From the NCBI RefSeq assembly GCF_020404845.1, contig NZ_JAIOJZ010000043.1:1-64000 (forward strand): a DNA stretch of 64,000 nucleotides, in the 5' to 3' direction. Made by a program: the position numbers and the translations under genes. Positions 31,784 through 40,414 of this stretch are shown here, piece by piece (within the stretch, counting starts at the first letter, position 1; the number at the start of each line of letters is the position of its first letter). The stretch comes from Streptomyces hyderabadensis. Lineage in GTDB: Bacteria; Actinomycetota; Actinomycetes; Streptomycetales; Streptomycetaceae. The notes under the pieces were generated by a model. It saw only the letters and a program-made list of their open reading frames with translations, was not told the origin of the DNA and made no database searches.

Positions 31784-32587
31784 GTGTCACTCAGCCGAAG
31801 ACAGGTCGCCGCTGCCGCCGTCTCCTCCATTCCCCTGGCGTTCGCCGCCACCGGTACCGCCCGAGCCGGCGGACGCCACCGCCCCCGCACCCTCTACATC
31901 GCCGGTGACTCCACCGCCGCGCAGAAGTACTCCGACGCCGCGCCCGAGACCGGGTGGGGCATGGCCCTGCCGTTCTTCCTCCGCAAGGAGCTGGACGTCG
32001 CCAACCACGCCGTGAACGGGCGGAGTTCCAAGAGCTTCGTCGACGAAGGGCGGCTGGACGCCGTCCTCGGCGCGGTCCGGCCCGGCGATCTCCTGCTGAT
32101 CCAGTTCGCGCACAACGACGAGAAGGCCGAGGACCCCACCCGCTACACCGAGCCCTGGACCACGTACCAGGACTACCTGCGGAGGTACGTCGACGGCGCG
32201 CGGGCCCGCGGGGCGCGGCCGGTGCTGGCCACGCCCGTGGAGCGGCGCCGGTTCGACGCGGCGGGCAACGCCGTGCCGAGCCACGGCGAGTACCCGGCGG
32301 CGATGCGGGCCCTCGCGCGGCGGGAGGGTGTGACGCTGCTCGACGTGCAGGCGCTGTCGCTCGCGTTGTGGCAGCGGCTCGGTGCCGAAGCGACCAAGGC
32401 GTACTTCAACTGGACCGCCACCGAGCAGGACAACACCCACTTCAATCCGCCGGGCGCGATCGCGGTCGCCCGGCTCGTCGCCCGGGAGCTGCTGCGCGGG
32501 CGTGTACTGGCGCACCGGGACGTGCGCCGGCTGGACGAGGAGATCCCCGAGTCCTGGATCAGCTGGCCCGCACCGGCCACCGCGTGA
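31784..32587 (+). CDS. Secreted SGNH esterase, rhamnogalacturonan acetylesterase-like
   Basis: The 267-residue protein has a Tat-like signal (SRRQVAAAAVSS, cleavage after ARA). The SGNH blocks are GDSTAA (catalytic Ser), NGRSS (Gly block), FAHND (Asn block) and DNTHFN with the Asp/His pair. Known: rhamnogalacturonan acetylesterases remove acetyl groups from pectin hairy regions. The pectate lyase and pectinesterase genes following on the same strand support that role. GTG 31784 follows GAAAGG. Confidence 0.87.
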   Translation: MSLSRRQVAAAAVSSIPLAFAATGTARAGGRHRPRTLYIAGDSTAAQKYSDAAPETGWGMALPFFLRKELDVANHAVNGRSSKSFVDEGRLDAVLGAVRPGDLLLIQFAHNDEKAEDPTRYTEPWTTYQDYLRRYVDGARARGARPVLATPVERRRFDAAGNAVPSHGEYPAAMRALARREGVTLLDVQALSLALWQRLGAEATKAYFNWTATEQDNTHFNPPGAIAVARLVARELLRGRVLAHRDVRRLDEEIPESWISWPAPATA

Positions 32588-32633
32588 CACCGACGACCGT
32601 CGACCCACACCCAGAGCAAGGGAGAGCCGCAGC

Positions 32634-33968
32634 ATGAACACCCGTGGATGGCATGGGCATGCCATTGAGAGAAGCGCCGCACTCGTCGGCTGCACCGCCC
32701 TCGTACTGAGCCTGACCGCCGCCACCGCCGAGGCCCGCCCCGGCCACCACCACCCCCGGGACACCGCCCGGCAGACGCTGCCCGCGAACGACGGCTGGGC
32801 CTCCCACGGCTCCGGCACCACCGGCGGGGCCGCCGCCGACGCGGAGCACGTGTACACCGTCTCCACCTGGGCCGAGTTCAAGGCCGCCCTCGCCGTCGAG
32901 GGCACCGCCCCGCGGATCATCAAGGTCAAGGGCACCGTCGACGCCGTGTCGGAGGGCTGCGAGGCCTTCGCGGCGCCCGGCTACGACTTCGACGCCTACC
33001 TGGAGAAGTACTCCCCCGAGAACTGGGGCATGGAGACCGACCTGAGCGCCGAGCCCGACGACAGCCCCGAGGGCCTGCGCCGCGCCTCCGCCGCCCAGCA
33101 GGACCGGTCCATCAAGGCGAACGTCCCCGTCAACACCACCATCGTCGGCGTCGGCCGGGGCGCCGCGCTCAAGGGGGCCAGCCTCCAGATCAAGGACGTG
33201 GACAACGTCATCGTCCGCAACCTGACCTTCGAGAGCCCCGTCGACTGCTTCCCCCAGTGGGACCCCACGGACGGGGACAGCGGCAACTGGAACTCCGAGT
33301 ACGACAGCGCCGTGGTGTACGGCTCCACGCACGTGTGGCTGGACCACAACACCTTCACCGACGGCGAGCACCCCGACAGCGCGGCGCCCACCTACTTCGG
33401 CATGCTCTACCAGCAGCACGACGGCCAGCTGGACATCGTCAAGGGCGCCGACTACGTCACCGCGTCCTGGAACGTCTTCACCGAGCACGACAAGACGATC
33501 CTGATCGGCAACAGCGACAGCGAGTCCACCGCCGCCGTGGACCGCGGCCACCTCAGGGCGACGTTCCACCACAACCTGTTCAAGAACCTCGTCGAGCGCG
33601 CGCCCCGCGTCCGCTTCGGCCAGGTCGACGTCTACAACAACCACTTCGTGGCCTCGGACGACTACGCCTACAGCTTCGGCGTCGGCAAGGAGTCCGCCAT
33701 CGTCGCCGAGCACAACGCCTTCACCCTGCCGGCCGGGGTCAGTCCCGCGCAGGTGCTCAAGCGCTGGAACGACTCGCCGCTGAGCGCCGCCCACAACCGC
33801 GTCAACGGCCGCACCGTCGACCTGATCGCCGCCCACAACGCCGAGAACCCGGACGCCACCCTCCGCTCCGGCGCGGGCTGGACGCCCACGCTGCGCACCA
33901 AGGTCCTGCCGTCCCGGGCGGTCCCCTCCGCCGTCGACCACGGGGCCGGCGCCGGCCGGCTGCGCTGA
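32634..33968 (+). CDS. Secreted pectate lyase, polysaccharide lyase family 1
   Basis: The 444-residue protein has a Sec signal ending near AEARP. It carries a PL1 right-handed beta-helix with VPVNTTIVGVGRGA, DNVIVRNLTFESP, HVWLDHNTFTDGE (Ca-binding aspartates), HDKTILIGNSDS and VERAPRVRFGQVDVYNNHF, which provides the catalytic Arg. It cleaves alpha-1,4-polygalacturonate by beta-elimination outside the cell. A 46-base gap follows the acetylesterase gene, so the two are likely cotranscribed. A strong terminator follows. Confidence 0.92.
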   Translation: MNTRGWHGHAIERSAALVGCTALVLSLTAATAEARPGHHHPRDTARQTLPANDGWASHGSGTTGGAAADAEHVYTVSTWAEFKAALAVEGTAPRIIKVKGTVDAVSEGCEAFAAPGYDFDAYLEKYSPENWGMETDLSAEPDDSPEGLRRASAAQQDRSIKANVPVNTTIVGVGRGAALKGASLQIKDVDNVIVRNLTFESPVDCFPQWDPTDGDSGNWNSEYDSAVVYGSTHVWLDHNTFTDGEHPDSAAPTYFGMLYQQHDGQLDIVKGADYVTASWNVFTEHDKTILIGNSDSESTAAVDRGHLRATFHHNLFKNLVERAPRVRFGQVDVYNNHFVASDDYAYSFGVGKESAIVAEHNAFTLPAGVSPAQVLKRWNDSPLSAAHNRVNGRTVDLIAAHNAENPDATLRSGAGWTPTLRTKVLPSRAVPSAVDHGAGAGRLR

Positions 33969-33984
33969 ACCCGTCCCACGAACC

Positions 33985-34013
33985 GGGCCGGGGCGCCCGC
34001 ACCGCCCCGGCCC
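33985..34013. terminator. Hairpin terminator after the pectate lyase gene
   Basis: Perfect 11-base arms GGGCCGGGGCG and CGCCCCGGCCC enclose a 7-base loop, 16 bases past the stop codon. Confidence 0.75.
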
Positions 34014-34057
34014 ACCCCTACCCCTCACCTCCTCGTCCGCCGTGAAGGAGCACCCGC

Positions 34058-35188
34058 ATGCCCCGACCCGCCCCCTCCCGCCGAGGCTTCCTCCTGACGA
34101 CCGCCGGCGCCGGCGCCGCCCTCGGCCTCGGCCTGGCGGCAGCCGGCCCCGCCGTCGCAGACAGCCGCCCGCGCCCCTTCGGCCGGTACGGCTCACCCGC
34201 CGCCCGCCGCGGCCCGAAGACCCTGTACGTCGACCCGCAGGGCCGCGGCGACTTCACCGCCGTCCAGGCCGCCGTCGACGCCGCCGCAGGCGACGGCTGG
34301 ACGCTCGTCCTCGCCCCCGGCACCTACCGCGAGACGGTCTCCGTCGACGCCGACCGCACCGGGGCCACCTGGATCGGCGCCTCCGGCGACCCGCGCGACG
34401 TCGTCATCGTCTACGACAACGCCGCCGGCACCCCCAAGCCGGACGGCTCCGGCACCTACGGCACCAGCGGCTCGGCCACCACCACCGTGCGCGCCGACGG
34501 CTTCACCGCCCGCGCGATCACCTTCGCCAACGACTGGCTGCGCGCCGACCGGCCCGACTGGACCGGCACCCAGGCGGTCGCGATCAAGGTCATGGGCGAC
34601 CGGTCCGCCTTCCACGACTGCCGCTTCCTCGGCCACCAGGACACCCTGTACGCCGACACCCGCGACCTCGGCCTCTTCGCCCGCCAGTACTACGAGCGCT
34701 GCTATGTCGAGGGCGACGTCGACTTCGTCTTCGGCCGGGCGACCGCGGTGTACGAGCAGTGCCACTTCCGCACCCTGGTCCGGCCCGACCTCGACGCCGC
34801 CCCCTACGGCTTCGTCTTCGCGCCGTCCACCGCGGGCGCCAACCCGCGCGGCTACCTGGTGGTCCGCGGCCGGGTCAGCAGCGAGGCCCCCGACGGCTAC
34901 TACAAGCTGGCCCGCCCCTGGGTGCCCAGCTCCGACACCACCGCCCGCCCGATGCTCACCGTGCGCGAGACCCACCTCGGCGCGGGCATCGACGCGGTGG
35001 CGCCGTACGCGAACATGCGGGACGCGTACCCCTGGCAGGAGCAGCGGTTCCGCGAGTACCGCAACACCGGGCCCGGCGCCGCGACCACCGTCCCCGAGAA
35101 CCGGCCCCAGCTCAGCCGCGCCGAGGCCGCCGCGCACACCCGGGAGGCGTACCTGGGCGACTGGCGGCCGTACGACCGGCGGCGCTGA
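34058..35188 (+). CDS. Secreted pectinesterase (pectin methylesterase), CE8
   Basis: The 376-residue protein has a Tat signal (SRRGFLLTTAGAG, cleavage near AVADS). The beta-helix carries CE8 motifs in order: FTAVQAAVDAA, GTQAVAIKVMGDR, GHQDTLYADT (catalytic Asp), VEGDVDFVFGRA (second Asp) and KLARPW (Arg/Trp). It demethylates homogalacturonan so that pectate lyase can act. The ATG at 34058 follows GAAGGAG. It has its own transcription unit after the terminator. Confidence 0.92.
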   Translation: MPRPAPSRRGFLLTTAGAGAALGLGLAAAGPAVADSRPRPFGRYGSPAARRGPKTLYVDPQGRGDFTAVQAAVDAAAGDGWTLVLAPGTYRETVSVDADRTGATWIGASGDPRDVVIVYDNAAGTPKPDGSGTYGTSGSATTTVRADGFTARAITFANDWLRADRPDWTGTQAVAIKVMGDRSAFHDCRFLGHQDTLYADTRDLGLFARQYYERCYVEGDVDFVFGRATAVYEQCHFRTLVRPDLDAAPYGFVFAPSTAGANPRGYLVVRGRVSSEAPDGYYKLARPWVPSSDTTARPMLTVRETHLGAGIDAVAPYANMRDAYPWQEQRFREYRNTGPGAATTVPENRPQLSRAEAAAHTREAYLGDWRPYDRRR

Positions 35189-35305
35189 CCTGTCGGCCGT
35201 CGACCGGCACTTGACCTGCTTGACGCGATCTTTGCCAGATACGGGGGCGCGAATCCGGCCACGGGTCTCGCGCTCACCCGGGTGACGCGCGTAGAAACCT
35301 GTGTC

Positions 35306-36103
35306 ATGCATAAACCACTGCGCATCGCGACCGTCACCGCCGCCTGTGCCGTCGCCGGTGCCGTCCTGTACGGCACGGGCGCCGCCACCGCAGGCCAGTC
35401 GACGGCCAACTCCACCCACGAGCCGTACAACATCGGGGTGCTGGCCAAGGACATCGACGCCTACTACGGCACCACGCTCGACGCCGACGGCGTCTACCAG
35501 GCGTCGCCGGACAGCCCGTACGCCGCCGACCTGGCGCGCATCGATGCCGCCGCGAAGCAGCAGATCGACCGGGCCGCCCGCGCGGCGCACCACAAGCACA
35601 CCAGGCCCGCCGTCGTCTTCGACATCGACGACACGCTGCTGCTCAGCCTCGACTACGAGAAGAAGAACAACTACGGCTACGACGGCACCACCTGGGCCGC
35701 CTACGTCGACCGCGCCGACCGCCCCGCCGTCCCCGGCAGCCCCGAACTGGCCCGGTACGCCGAGAAGAAGGGCGTCGAGGTCTTCTACAACTCCGGACTC
35801 GGCGAGGCACAGCGCACCGCCGCCGTCGAGAACCTGAAGAAGGTCGGCGCCGACGTGAACCTCGACACCGGCCACGTCTTCCTGAAGGACAAGGCGAACC
35901 CGCCGTCCTACCTGGCCCACTGCGCCACCCCGGGCACCTGGAAGTGCACCACCGTGCAGTACAAGGCGGGCACCCGCCGGCACATCGAGCGGGACCTCGG
36001 GTACGAGATCGTCGCCAACTTCGGCGACCAGTACTCCGACCTCCAGGGCGGCTACGCGGACCGCACCTACAAGCTGCCCAACCCGACGTACTTCGTCGAG
36101 TAG
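35306..36103 (+). CDS. Secreted HAD superfamily acid phosphatase (class B-like)
   Basis: The 265-residue protein has a signal peptide (RIATVTAACAVAGAVLYGTG, cleavage near TAGQ). HAD motif I is VVFDIDDTLLLS with the nucleophile and acid Asp, followed by EVFYNSGL (motif II region) and NFGDQYSDLQGG (motif IV). It resembles plant-VSP/class B acid phosphatases of Gram-positive bacteria, acting outside the cell. I chose ATG 35306; it has no obvious ribosome binding site and an in-frame GTG or ATG upstream is possible. Confidence 0.82.
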   Translation: MHKPLRIATVTAACAVAGAVLYGTGAATAGQSTANSTHEPYNIGVLAKDIDAYYGTTLDADGVYQASPDSPYAADLARIDAAAKQQIDRAARAAHHKHTRPAVVFDIDDTLLLSLDYEKKNNYGYDGTTWAAYVDRADRPAVPGSPELARYAEKKGVEVFYNSGLGEAQRTAAVENLKKVGADVNLDTGHVFLKDKANPPSYLAHCATPGTWKCTTVQYKAGTRRHIERDLGYEIVANFGDQYSDLQGGYADRTYKLPNPTYFVE

Positions 36104-36114
36104 CGGGCCGTTGC

Positions 36115-36822
36115 TCAGCCGCCCGGGGTGAAGCCGCCCCGGACCGCGAGGGGGCCGGACGCCGCGGTGGCCGCCGCCGAGTAGCGGTCGCCGCCCGCGT
36201 CCCGGCCGCCCCGCCCGTGGTTGTACTGACCGGCGAACATCCACTCGCCGGCCGGGACGGTCCGGCCCTCCTTGAGCGTCCACCGGTAGACGAGGAAGCC
36301 GTCCCGCTCGTCCAGCGTGAACGTGAAGTCGTCCGCCGGCAGCGACCGCCAGGCCCCGGTCGAGGTCACCGAGCCGGTCTGCGCCACCCGCAGTTCGACG
36401 GTGAGCGCGGTCAGCGCAGTGCTCGTGCCCAGGGTGATGTTGCTCTGCGCCCAGAACTCGTTGCTGTGCGGGTCCACCGCGCCGCTCGACCACAACGGGC
36501 CGGCCTCCCGCGAGCCGGCCTCCGGCGAGCCGGTCTCCCGCGAGCCGGGCGGGGCGGCGACCGGGTGCCGTGCGGGCGCGTCGTCCCGCACCACCGAGGC
36601 GACGGCGCAGCCGCCGGCCACCAGCACGCCCGCCACCGCCGCCGTAGCACCGGCCACCCGCACCCAGTCCGGCAGCCGGGGCCGGGCCGGCTCCTGGTCC
36701 TCGGCCGCCCTGCCGCGCTCCACCCGGGCCAGGATCCGGGCCCGGTCGGGCCGGTGTACCCCGGCCGCCTCGCGCAGCCGGGCGCGCAGCTCCCCGTCCG
36801 GGTCCCGCCGCGGCCCGGTCAT
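36115..36822 (-). CDS. Single-pass membrane protein paired with the sigma factor, possible anti-sigma or regulator
   Basis: The 235-residue protein has a charged cytoplasmic N-terminus (about 1-50), one transmembrane helix (WVRVAGATAAVAGVLVAGG, near 52-72), a repeated ETGSPEAGSREAG linker and an extracellular beta-rich domain (LTVELRVAQTGSV, AGEWMFAGQYNHG). The start overlaps the sigma factor stop (ATGA), so they are coupled. The layout is that of anti-sigma factors, but I see no zinc-binding HxxxCxxC motif. Confidence 0.78.
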   Translation of the reverse strand: MTGPRRDPDGELRARLREAAGVHRPDRARILARVERGRAAEDQEPARPRLPDWVRVAGATAAVAGVLVAGGCAVASVVRDDAPARHPVAAPPGSRETGSPEAGSREAGPLWSSGAVDPHSNEFWAQSNITLGTSTALTALTVELRVAQTGSVTSTGAWRSLPADDFTFTLDERDGFLVYRWTLKEGRTVPAGEWMFAGQYNHGRGGRDAGGDRYSAAATAASGPLAVRGGFTPGG

Positions 36823-37391
36823 CGGGCCCCGCCCGCGGCGCCGCCGCTGCGCGCGATCGCCGCCCGCACCTGCCGAGGGGCACGGGGAGCGGCCCGGGTG
36901 CCGAGCAACCGCTGGAGTTCGGCCACCCCCTTCGACGTCTGGCTCTTGACCGTGCCCACCGACACGCCCAGGGCGAGCGCCGTGTCCCTCTCGGACAGGT
37001 CGAAGGCGTGCCGCAGCACCACGCACGCCCGCTTGCGGAACGGCAGCCGGCGCAGCGCCTCCCGTACGTCCACCACGCCCGCGACGTCCGGGTTCTCCGC
37101 CCGCTCCGCGCGCTGCGACCAGAACAGGGCGACGCGTCTGCGCTCGCGCACGGCGGTCCGCACGCGGCTGCGGGCGAGGTTGGCGACGACACCGCGCGCG
37201 TAGGCCACCGGGTGGTCGGCCGCGCGGACCCGGTCCCAGCGGTGCCACAGGGCCAGCAGGGCGTCCGCCGCGAGGTCGTCGGCGCTGTCCGGCTCGCCCG
37301 TCAGCAGGTGGGCGAGCCGGGCCAGTTCGGCATAGTGGCGTTCGAAGAAGGCGTGGAACTCCGCGGAGGCGGCGTCGTCGGCTGTCCTCAC
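36819..37391 (-). CDS. SigE-type ECF RNA polymerase sigma factor
   Basis: The 190-residue protein has region 2 (FFERHYAELARLAHLLTGEPDSADDLAADALLALWHRWDRV) and region 4 (ALRRLPFRKRACVVLRHAFDLSERDTALALGVSVGTVKSQTSKG). It fits the Actinobacterial SigE70-type ECF group. GTG 37391 follows GAGGAG at 10 bases. It is cotranscribed with the membrane protein gene downstream. The regulon is unknown. Confidence 0.9.
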   Translation of the reverse strand: MRTADDAASAEFHAFFERHYAELARLAHLLTGEPDSADDLAADALLALWHRWDRVRAADHPVAYARGVVANLARSRVRTAVRERRRVALFWSQRAERAENPDVAGVVDVREALRRLPFRKRACVVLRHAFDLSERDTALALGVSVGTVKSQTSKGVAELQRLLGTRAAPRAPRQVRAAIARSGGAAGGAR

Positions 37392-37483
37392 GGCGGACTC
37401 TCCTCGCAGCGGCTTCCCGGGTGCCGGTGCCGGACACCGTACGGCAGACCGCATCCCGGCGGCCCCGGGAAGGTCCGGGAAAG

Positions 37484-38947
37484 TCAGCCGTCGAGCGCCG
37501 CCGTCATCATCGCCTTGGCCACCGGGGCCGCCAGGCCGTTGCCGCTGACCTCGCTGCGGGCCGCGTCGGACTGCTCGACGATGACCGCCACCGCGACCTC
37601 CTTGCCCGACGTGTCGGACTTGGCGTACGAGGTGAACCAGGCGTACGGCGTCTTGCTGTTGTTCTCGCCGTGCTGGGCGGTGCCCGTCTTGCCGCCCACC
37701 GTCGCCCCGGGGATCTGCGCGTTCGACCCGGTGCCCTCCTCGACGACGGTCTCCATGGCCGACTGCAACTGGTCGGCGGTGGAGGAGCTGACGATCCGCT
37801 TCGCGTCCGTGTCGGTGTGGTCCTCCAGCACGTCGCCGCCGCTGTCGGTGACCTGCGACACCATGTGCGGGGAGACCAGCTCGCCGCCGTTGGCGAGGGC
37901 CGCGGAGACCATCGCCATCTGCAGCGGGGTCGCCGTCACGTCGAACTGGCCGATGCCGGTCAGCGCCGTGGACGACCGGTTCATGTCCTTCGGGTAGACG
38001 CTGGTGTAGGCCCGCACCGGAACGTCCTGCGTCTCGTCGTTGAAGCCGAACTTCTCGGCCATCGCGCGCAGCTCGTCCTGGCCGAGGTCGACGGCCATCT
38101 TCGCGAAGACGTTGTTGCACGAGTACTGCAGCGCGGTGCGGATCGTGGCGTTCTCGCAGGGGGCGTTCGGATTCTCGTTGGTCAGGTCCGTCGTGGTGTC
38201 CGGCAGGGTGTACGGGTCGGGGCTGTCGGTCTTCTCGTCCACCGAGCCGTACAGCCCGTTCTCCAGCGCGGCGGCCGCCACGACCAGCTTGAACGTCGAG
38301 CCCGGCGGCAGCGGCTGGCGCAGCGCACGGTTGGTCAGCGGCTTGTCCGGGTCGCCGGTGAGCTTCTTCCAGGCCTCACCCGCGGTGTTGGCGTCGGTCA
38401 GCGACGTCGGGTCGTACGAGGGGGTCGACACGACCGAGAGGATGCGGCCCGTCTTGGGGTCGATCGCCACGGCGGCGCCCTTGGTGTCGCCCAGCGCGTC
38501 GAACCCGGCCTTCTGCACGTCCGGGTCGATCGTCGTGACCACGTTGCCCGGCTCGGCCCGGGCGTCGGTGACCGTGTCCAGCACGGTCTTCAGCCGCGGA
38601 TCGGTGCCGTTGAGCACGTCCTGGTAGATGCCCTCCAGCTGGGTCGGCGCGTACGCCTGCGAGGCGTAGCCCGTCACCGCCGCGTACAGCTTGCCGTTCT
38701 CGTACGTGCGTTTGTACGCGAGGTCGCCGCCCTCCGTCGGCGCCGAGCCGGTGACCGACCGGCCGCCCACGACGATGTTCCCGAGCGGCTCCGCGTAGGT
38801 CTCGATCGCGCCCCGCCGGTTGTCCTTGCTGTCCGCGAGCGCCTGGCCCTCGTAGAACTGCACCCAGGTGGCCCTGATCAGCAGAGCGAACACCAGGAGC
38901 AGCGTGAAGACCGAGGCCCGCCTGATCGTCTTGTTCATCCCGTTCAT
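37484..38947 (-). CDS. Class B penicillin-binding protein (PbpA/PBP2-like transpeptidase)
   Basis: The 487-residue protein has an N-terminal membrane anchor (ASVFTLLLVFALLIRATWVQF), a dimerisation domain and the transpeptidase domain. Its motifs are SxxK in PPGSTFKLV (near 243), SxN in QYSCNNVF and KTG in GGKTGTAQHG. It crosslinks peptidoglycan at the membrane surface and is close to actinobacterial PbpA, which works with RodA/FtsW-type partners, none of which is nearby. ATG at codon 1 or 4 are both possible. It is a stand-alone gene, consistent with the accessory PBPs of Streptomyces. Confidence 0.9.
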   Translation of the reverse strand: MNGMNKTIRRASVFTLLLVFALLIRATWVQFYEGQALADSKDNRRGAIETYAEPLGNIVVGGRSVTGSAPTEGGDLAYKRTYENGKLYAAVTGYASQAYAPTQLEGIYQDVLNGTDPRLKTVLDTVTDARAEPGNVVTTIDPDVQKAGFDALGDTKGAAVAIDPKTGRILSVVSTPSYDPTSLTDANTAGEAWKKLTGDPDKPLTNRALRQPLPPGSTFKLVVAAAALENGLYGSVDEKTDSPDPYTLPDTTTDLTNENPNAPCENATIRTALQYSCNNVFAKMAVDLGQDELRAMAEKFGFNDETQDVPVRAYTSVYPKDMNRSSTALTGIGQFDVTATPLQMAMVSAALANGGELVSPHMVSQVTDSGGDVLEDHTDTDAKRIVSSSTADQLQSAMETVVEEGTGSNAQIPGATVGGKTGTAQHGENNSKTPYAWFTSYAKSDTSGKEVAVAVIVEQSDAARSEVSGNGLAAPVAKAMMTAALDG

Positions 38948-39045
38948 CCCGCTGACAGGACGAACGGGCGGGCGGCGGTCGTTCCCGTGTGCCCCGTTTT
39001 CTCATCTTTCTCATGCTTCTCAGCGCGCGCTCATCGGCGAGGTCC

Positions 39046-39516
39046 TCACTGTGCGAGGTGCAGGACGACCTCGTCGATCTCCTCGCCGCGGGCCGCCGCG
39101 AACCCCCGCGCCCACGCGCTGGTCACGAAGCCGCATTTCTCCAGCACGCGCCGCGATCCCGTGTTGTCGGCCGCGGCGCGCGCGTACAGCGGGCGGTCCG
39201 GCACCTCGGCGAGCAGGGCCCGCAGCGCGGCGGTCGCCACGCCCTGCCCCCAGTACGCCCTGTCCACCCAGTACGTCACCTCGCGTTCGCCCGGCTCCCC
39301 GTACACCGCCGTGCTGCCGACGACGTCACCGTCGCCGAGGATGGTCCGCACGACGTCGCCGGAGGCCCGGATCTTCGCCCAGTGGACCGCGAACGCCTCC
39401 CAGTCGGAGGGGTCTCTCCCTATGAAGGCCGCCATCCGCACGGCCTCCGGATCGTTCATCTGCCGGAAGAAGACGGGCAGATCGCTGTCGTGTACCTCGC
39501 GCAGTGCGATGTGCAT
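39046..39516 (-). CDS. GNAT family N-acetyltransferase
   Basis: The 156-residue protein resembles the RimJ/Acetyltransf_3 type: an opening IALREVHDSDLPVFF, YWVDRAYWGQGVATAALRAL (acetyl-CoA loop Q/RxxGxA-like) and ARAAADNTGSRRVLEKCGF. It probably acetylates a small molecule or protein N-terminus; the substrate is unknown. It starts 3 bases after the end of the IclR gene on the same strand, so the two are likely cotranscribed. Confidence 0.87.
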   Translation of the reverse strand: MHIALREVHDSDLPVFFRQMNDPEAVRMAAFIGRDPSDWEAFAVHWAKIRASGDVVRTILGDGDVVGSTAVYGEPGEREVTYWVDRAYWGQGVATAALRALLAEVPDRPLYARAAADNTGSRRVLEKCGFVTSAWARGFAAARGEEIDEVVLHLAQ

Positions 39517-39519
39517 GGA

Positions 39520-40293
39520 TCAGAGCCTACGCGTGGCCAGTGTCAGCCGGTCCCGCGCGTCGAACAGCGCGTCCTTCACCATCTGTTCGTGCGCGGGCGT
39601 CAGCCGCGCCACCGGCACCGAGCAGCTGATCGCGTCCCGCGCGGGGGTGCGGTAGGGGACCGCCACCCCGAAGCAGCGCAGCCCCAGCGTGTTCTCCTCG
39701 CGGTCCACGGCGAAGCCCTGCTCCCGCACCAGGTGCAGCTCCTCGATGAGCTTCTCCCGGTCGGTGATGGTGTGCTCGGTCAGCGCCGGGAGGGTCTCCG
39801 GGAGCAGCTTGCGGACCTGCTCGTCGCTGTACGTGCTCAGCAGCGCCTTGCCCAGCGAGGTCGAGTGCGCGGGCAGCCTGCGGCCGACCCGGGTGAAGGG
39901 CCGCAGGTAGTGCTGGGACTGGCGGGTGGCCAGGTAGACCACGTTGGTGCCGTCCAGGCGGGCGAGGTGGATGGTCTCCGTCGTGTCGTCGGAGAGCCGG
40001 TCCAGCGTGGGCCGCGCCGCCGCGACCACCTCGTCGCCGTCGATGTACGAGGTGCCGACCAGCAGCGCCCGCACCCCGATGCCGTACCGCGTGCCCGTGG
40101 CGTCCGTCTCCACCCAGCCCAGCTCCACCAGCGTGCGCAGCAGCATGTACAGACTGGACTTGGGGTAGCCGACGGCCTCCTGGACCGACGCGAGGGAGTG
40201 CATGCCGGGGCGCCCGGCGAAGTACTCGAGCAGCTCAACCGTCCGCACCGCGGACTTGACCTGCGCTCCGCCCCCCGTCTCGACAGCCGACAT
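39520..40293 (-). CDS. IclR family transcriptional regulator
   Basis: The 257-residue protein has a winged helix (MHSLASVQEAVGYPKSSLYMLLRTLVELGWVE, about 30-62) and an IclR effector domain (HLARLDGTNVVYLATRQS, LPAHSTSLGKALLS, VREQGFAVDREENTLGLRCFGVAV). It is divergent from the aldehyde dehydrogenase gene, which is its likely target together with itself. The effector may be an aldarate or a semialdehyde pathway intermediate. ATG 40293 follows AAGGGGTCAAGG. Confidence 0.88.
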   Translation of the reverse strand: MSAVETGGGAQVKSAVRTVELLEYFAGRPGMHSLASVQEAVGYPKSSLYMLLRTLVELGWVETDATGTRYGIGVRALLVGTSYIDGDEVVAAARPTLDRLSDDTTETIHLARLDGTNVVYLATRQSQHYLRPFTRVGRRLPAHSTSLGKALLSTYSDEQVRKLLPETLPALTEHTITDREKLIEELHLVREQGFAVDREENTLGLRCFGVAVPYRTPARDAISCSVPVARLTPAHEQMVKDALFDARDRLTLATRRL

Positions 40294-40332
40294 CGCCTTG
40301 ACCCCTTCGTTCGACGAGAAGCTGAAGTTATA

Positions 40333-40381
40333 GTCTCGAACAGCATATTCATCAGTAGAGACAGCGTTCAGTATATCGAAC
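40333..40381. promoter_or_regulatory. IclR-type operator region in the divergent promoter
   Basis: The dyad GTTC-N8-GAAC (GTTCAGTATATCGAAC, 40366-40381) and the arms GTCTC (40333-40337) and GAGAC (40358-40362) lie in a relatively A/T-rich 121-base intergenic region. IclR proteins often bind GTTC/GAAC-like dyads. Binding is inferred. Confidence 0.5.
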
Positions 40382-40414
40382 GACATCAGTGCAGAGCACG
40401 TGGAGGGACCCGCG

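Noticed and set aside
28305-31790. A 1161-codon open frame on the minus strand
   Set aside because: It lies antisense to five well-supported genes, has Pro/Arg/Gly/Val-rich low-complexity translation and no recognisable domain. Long antisense frames are expected at this G+C content.
34193-37192. A 999-codon minus-strand open frame across the pectinesterase and phosphatase genes
   Set aside because: It is a compositional shadow; the real minus-strand genes in this area are the sigma factor and its membrane partner in other frames.
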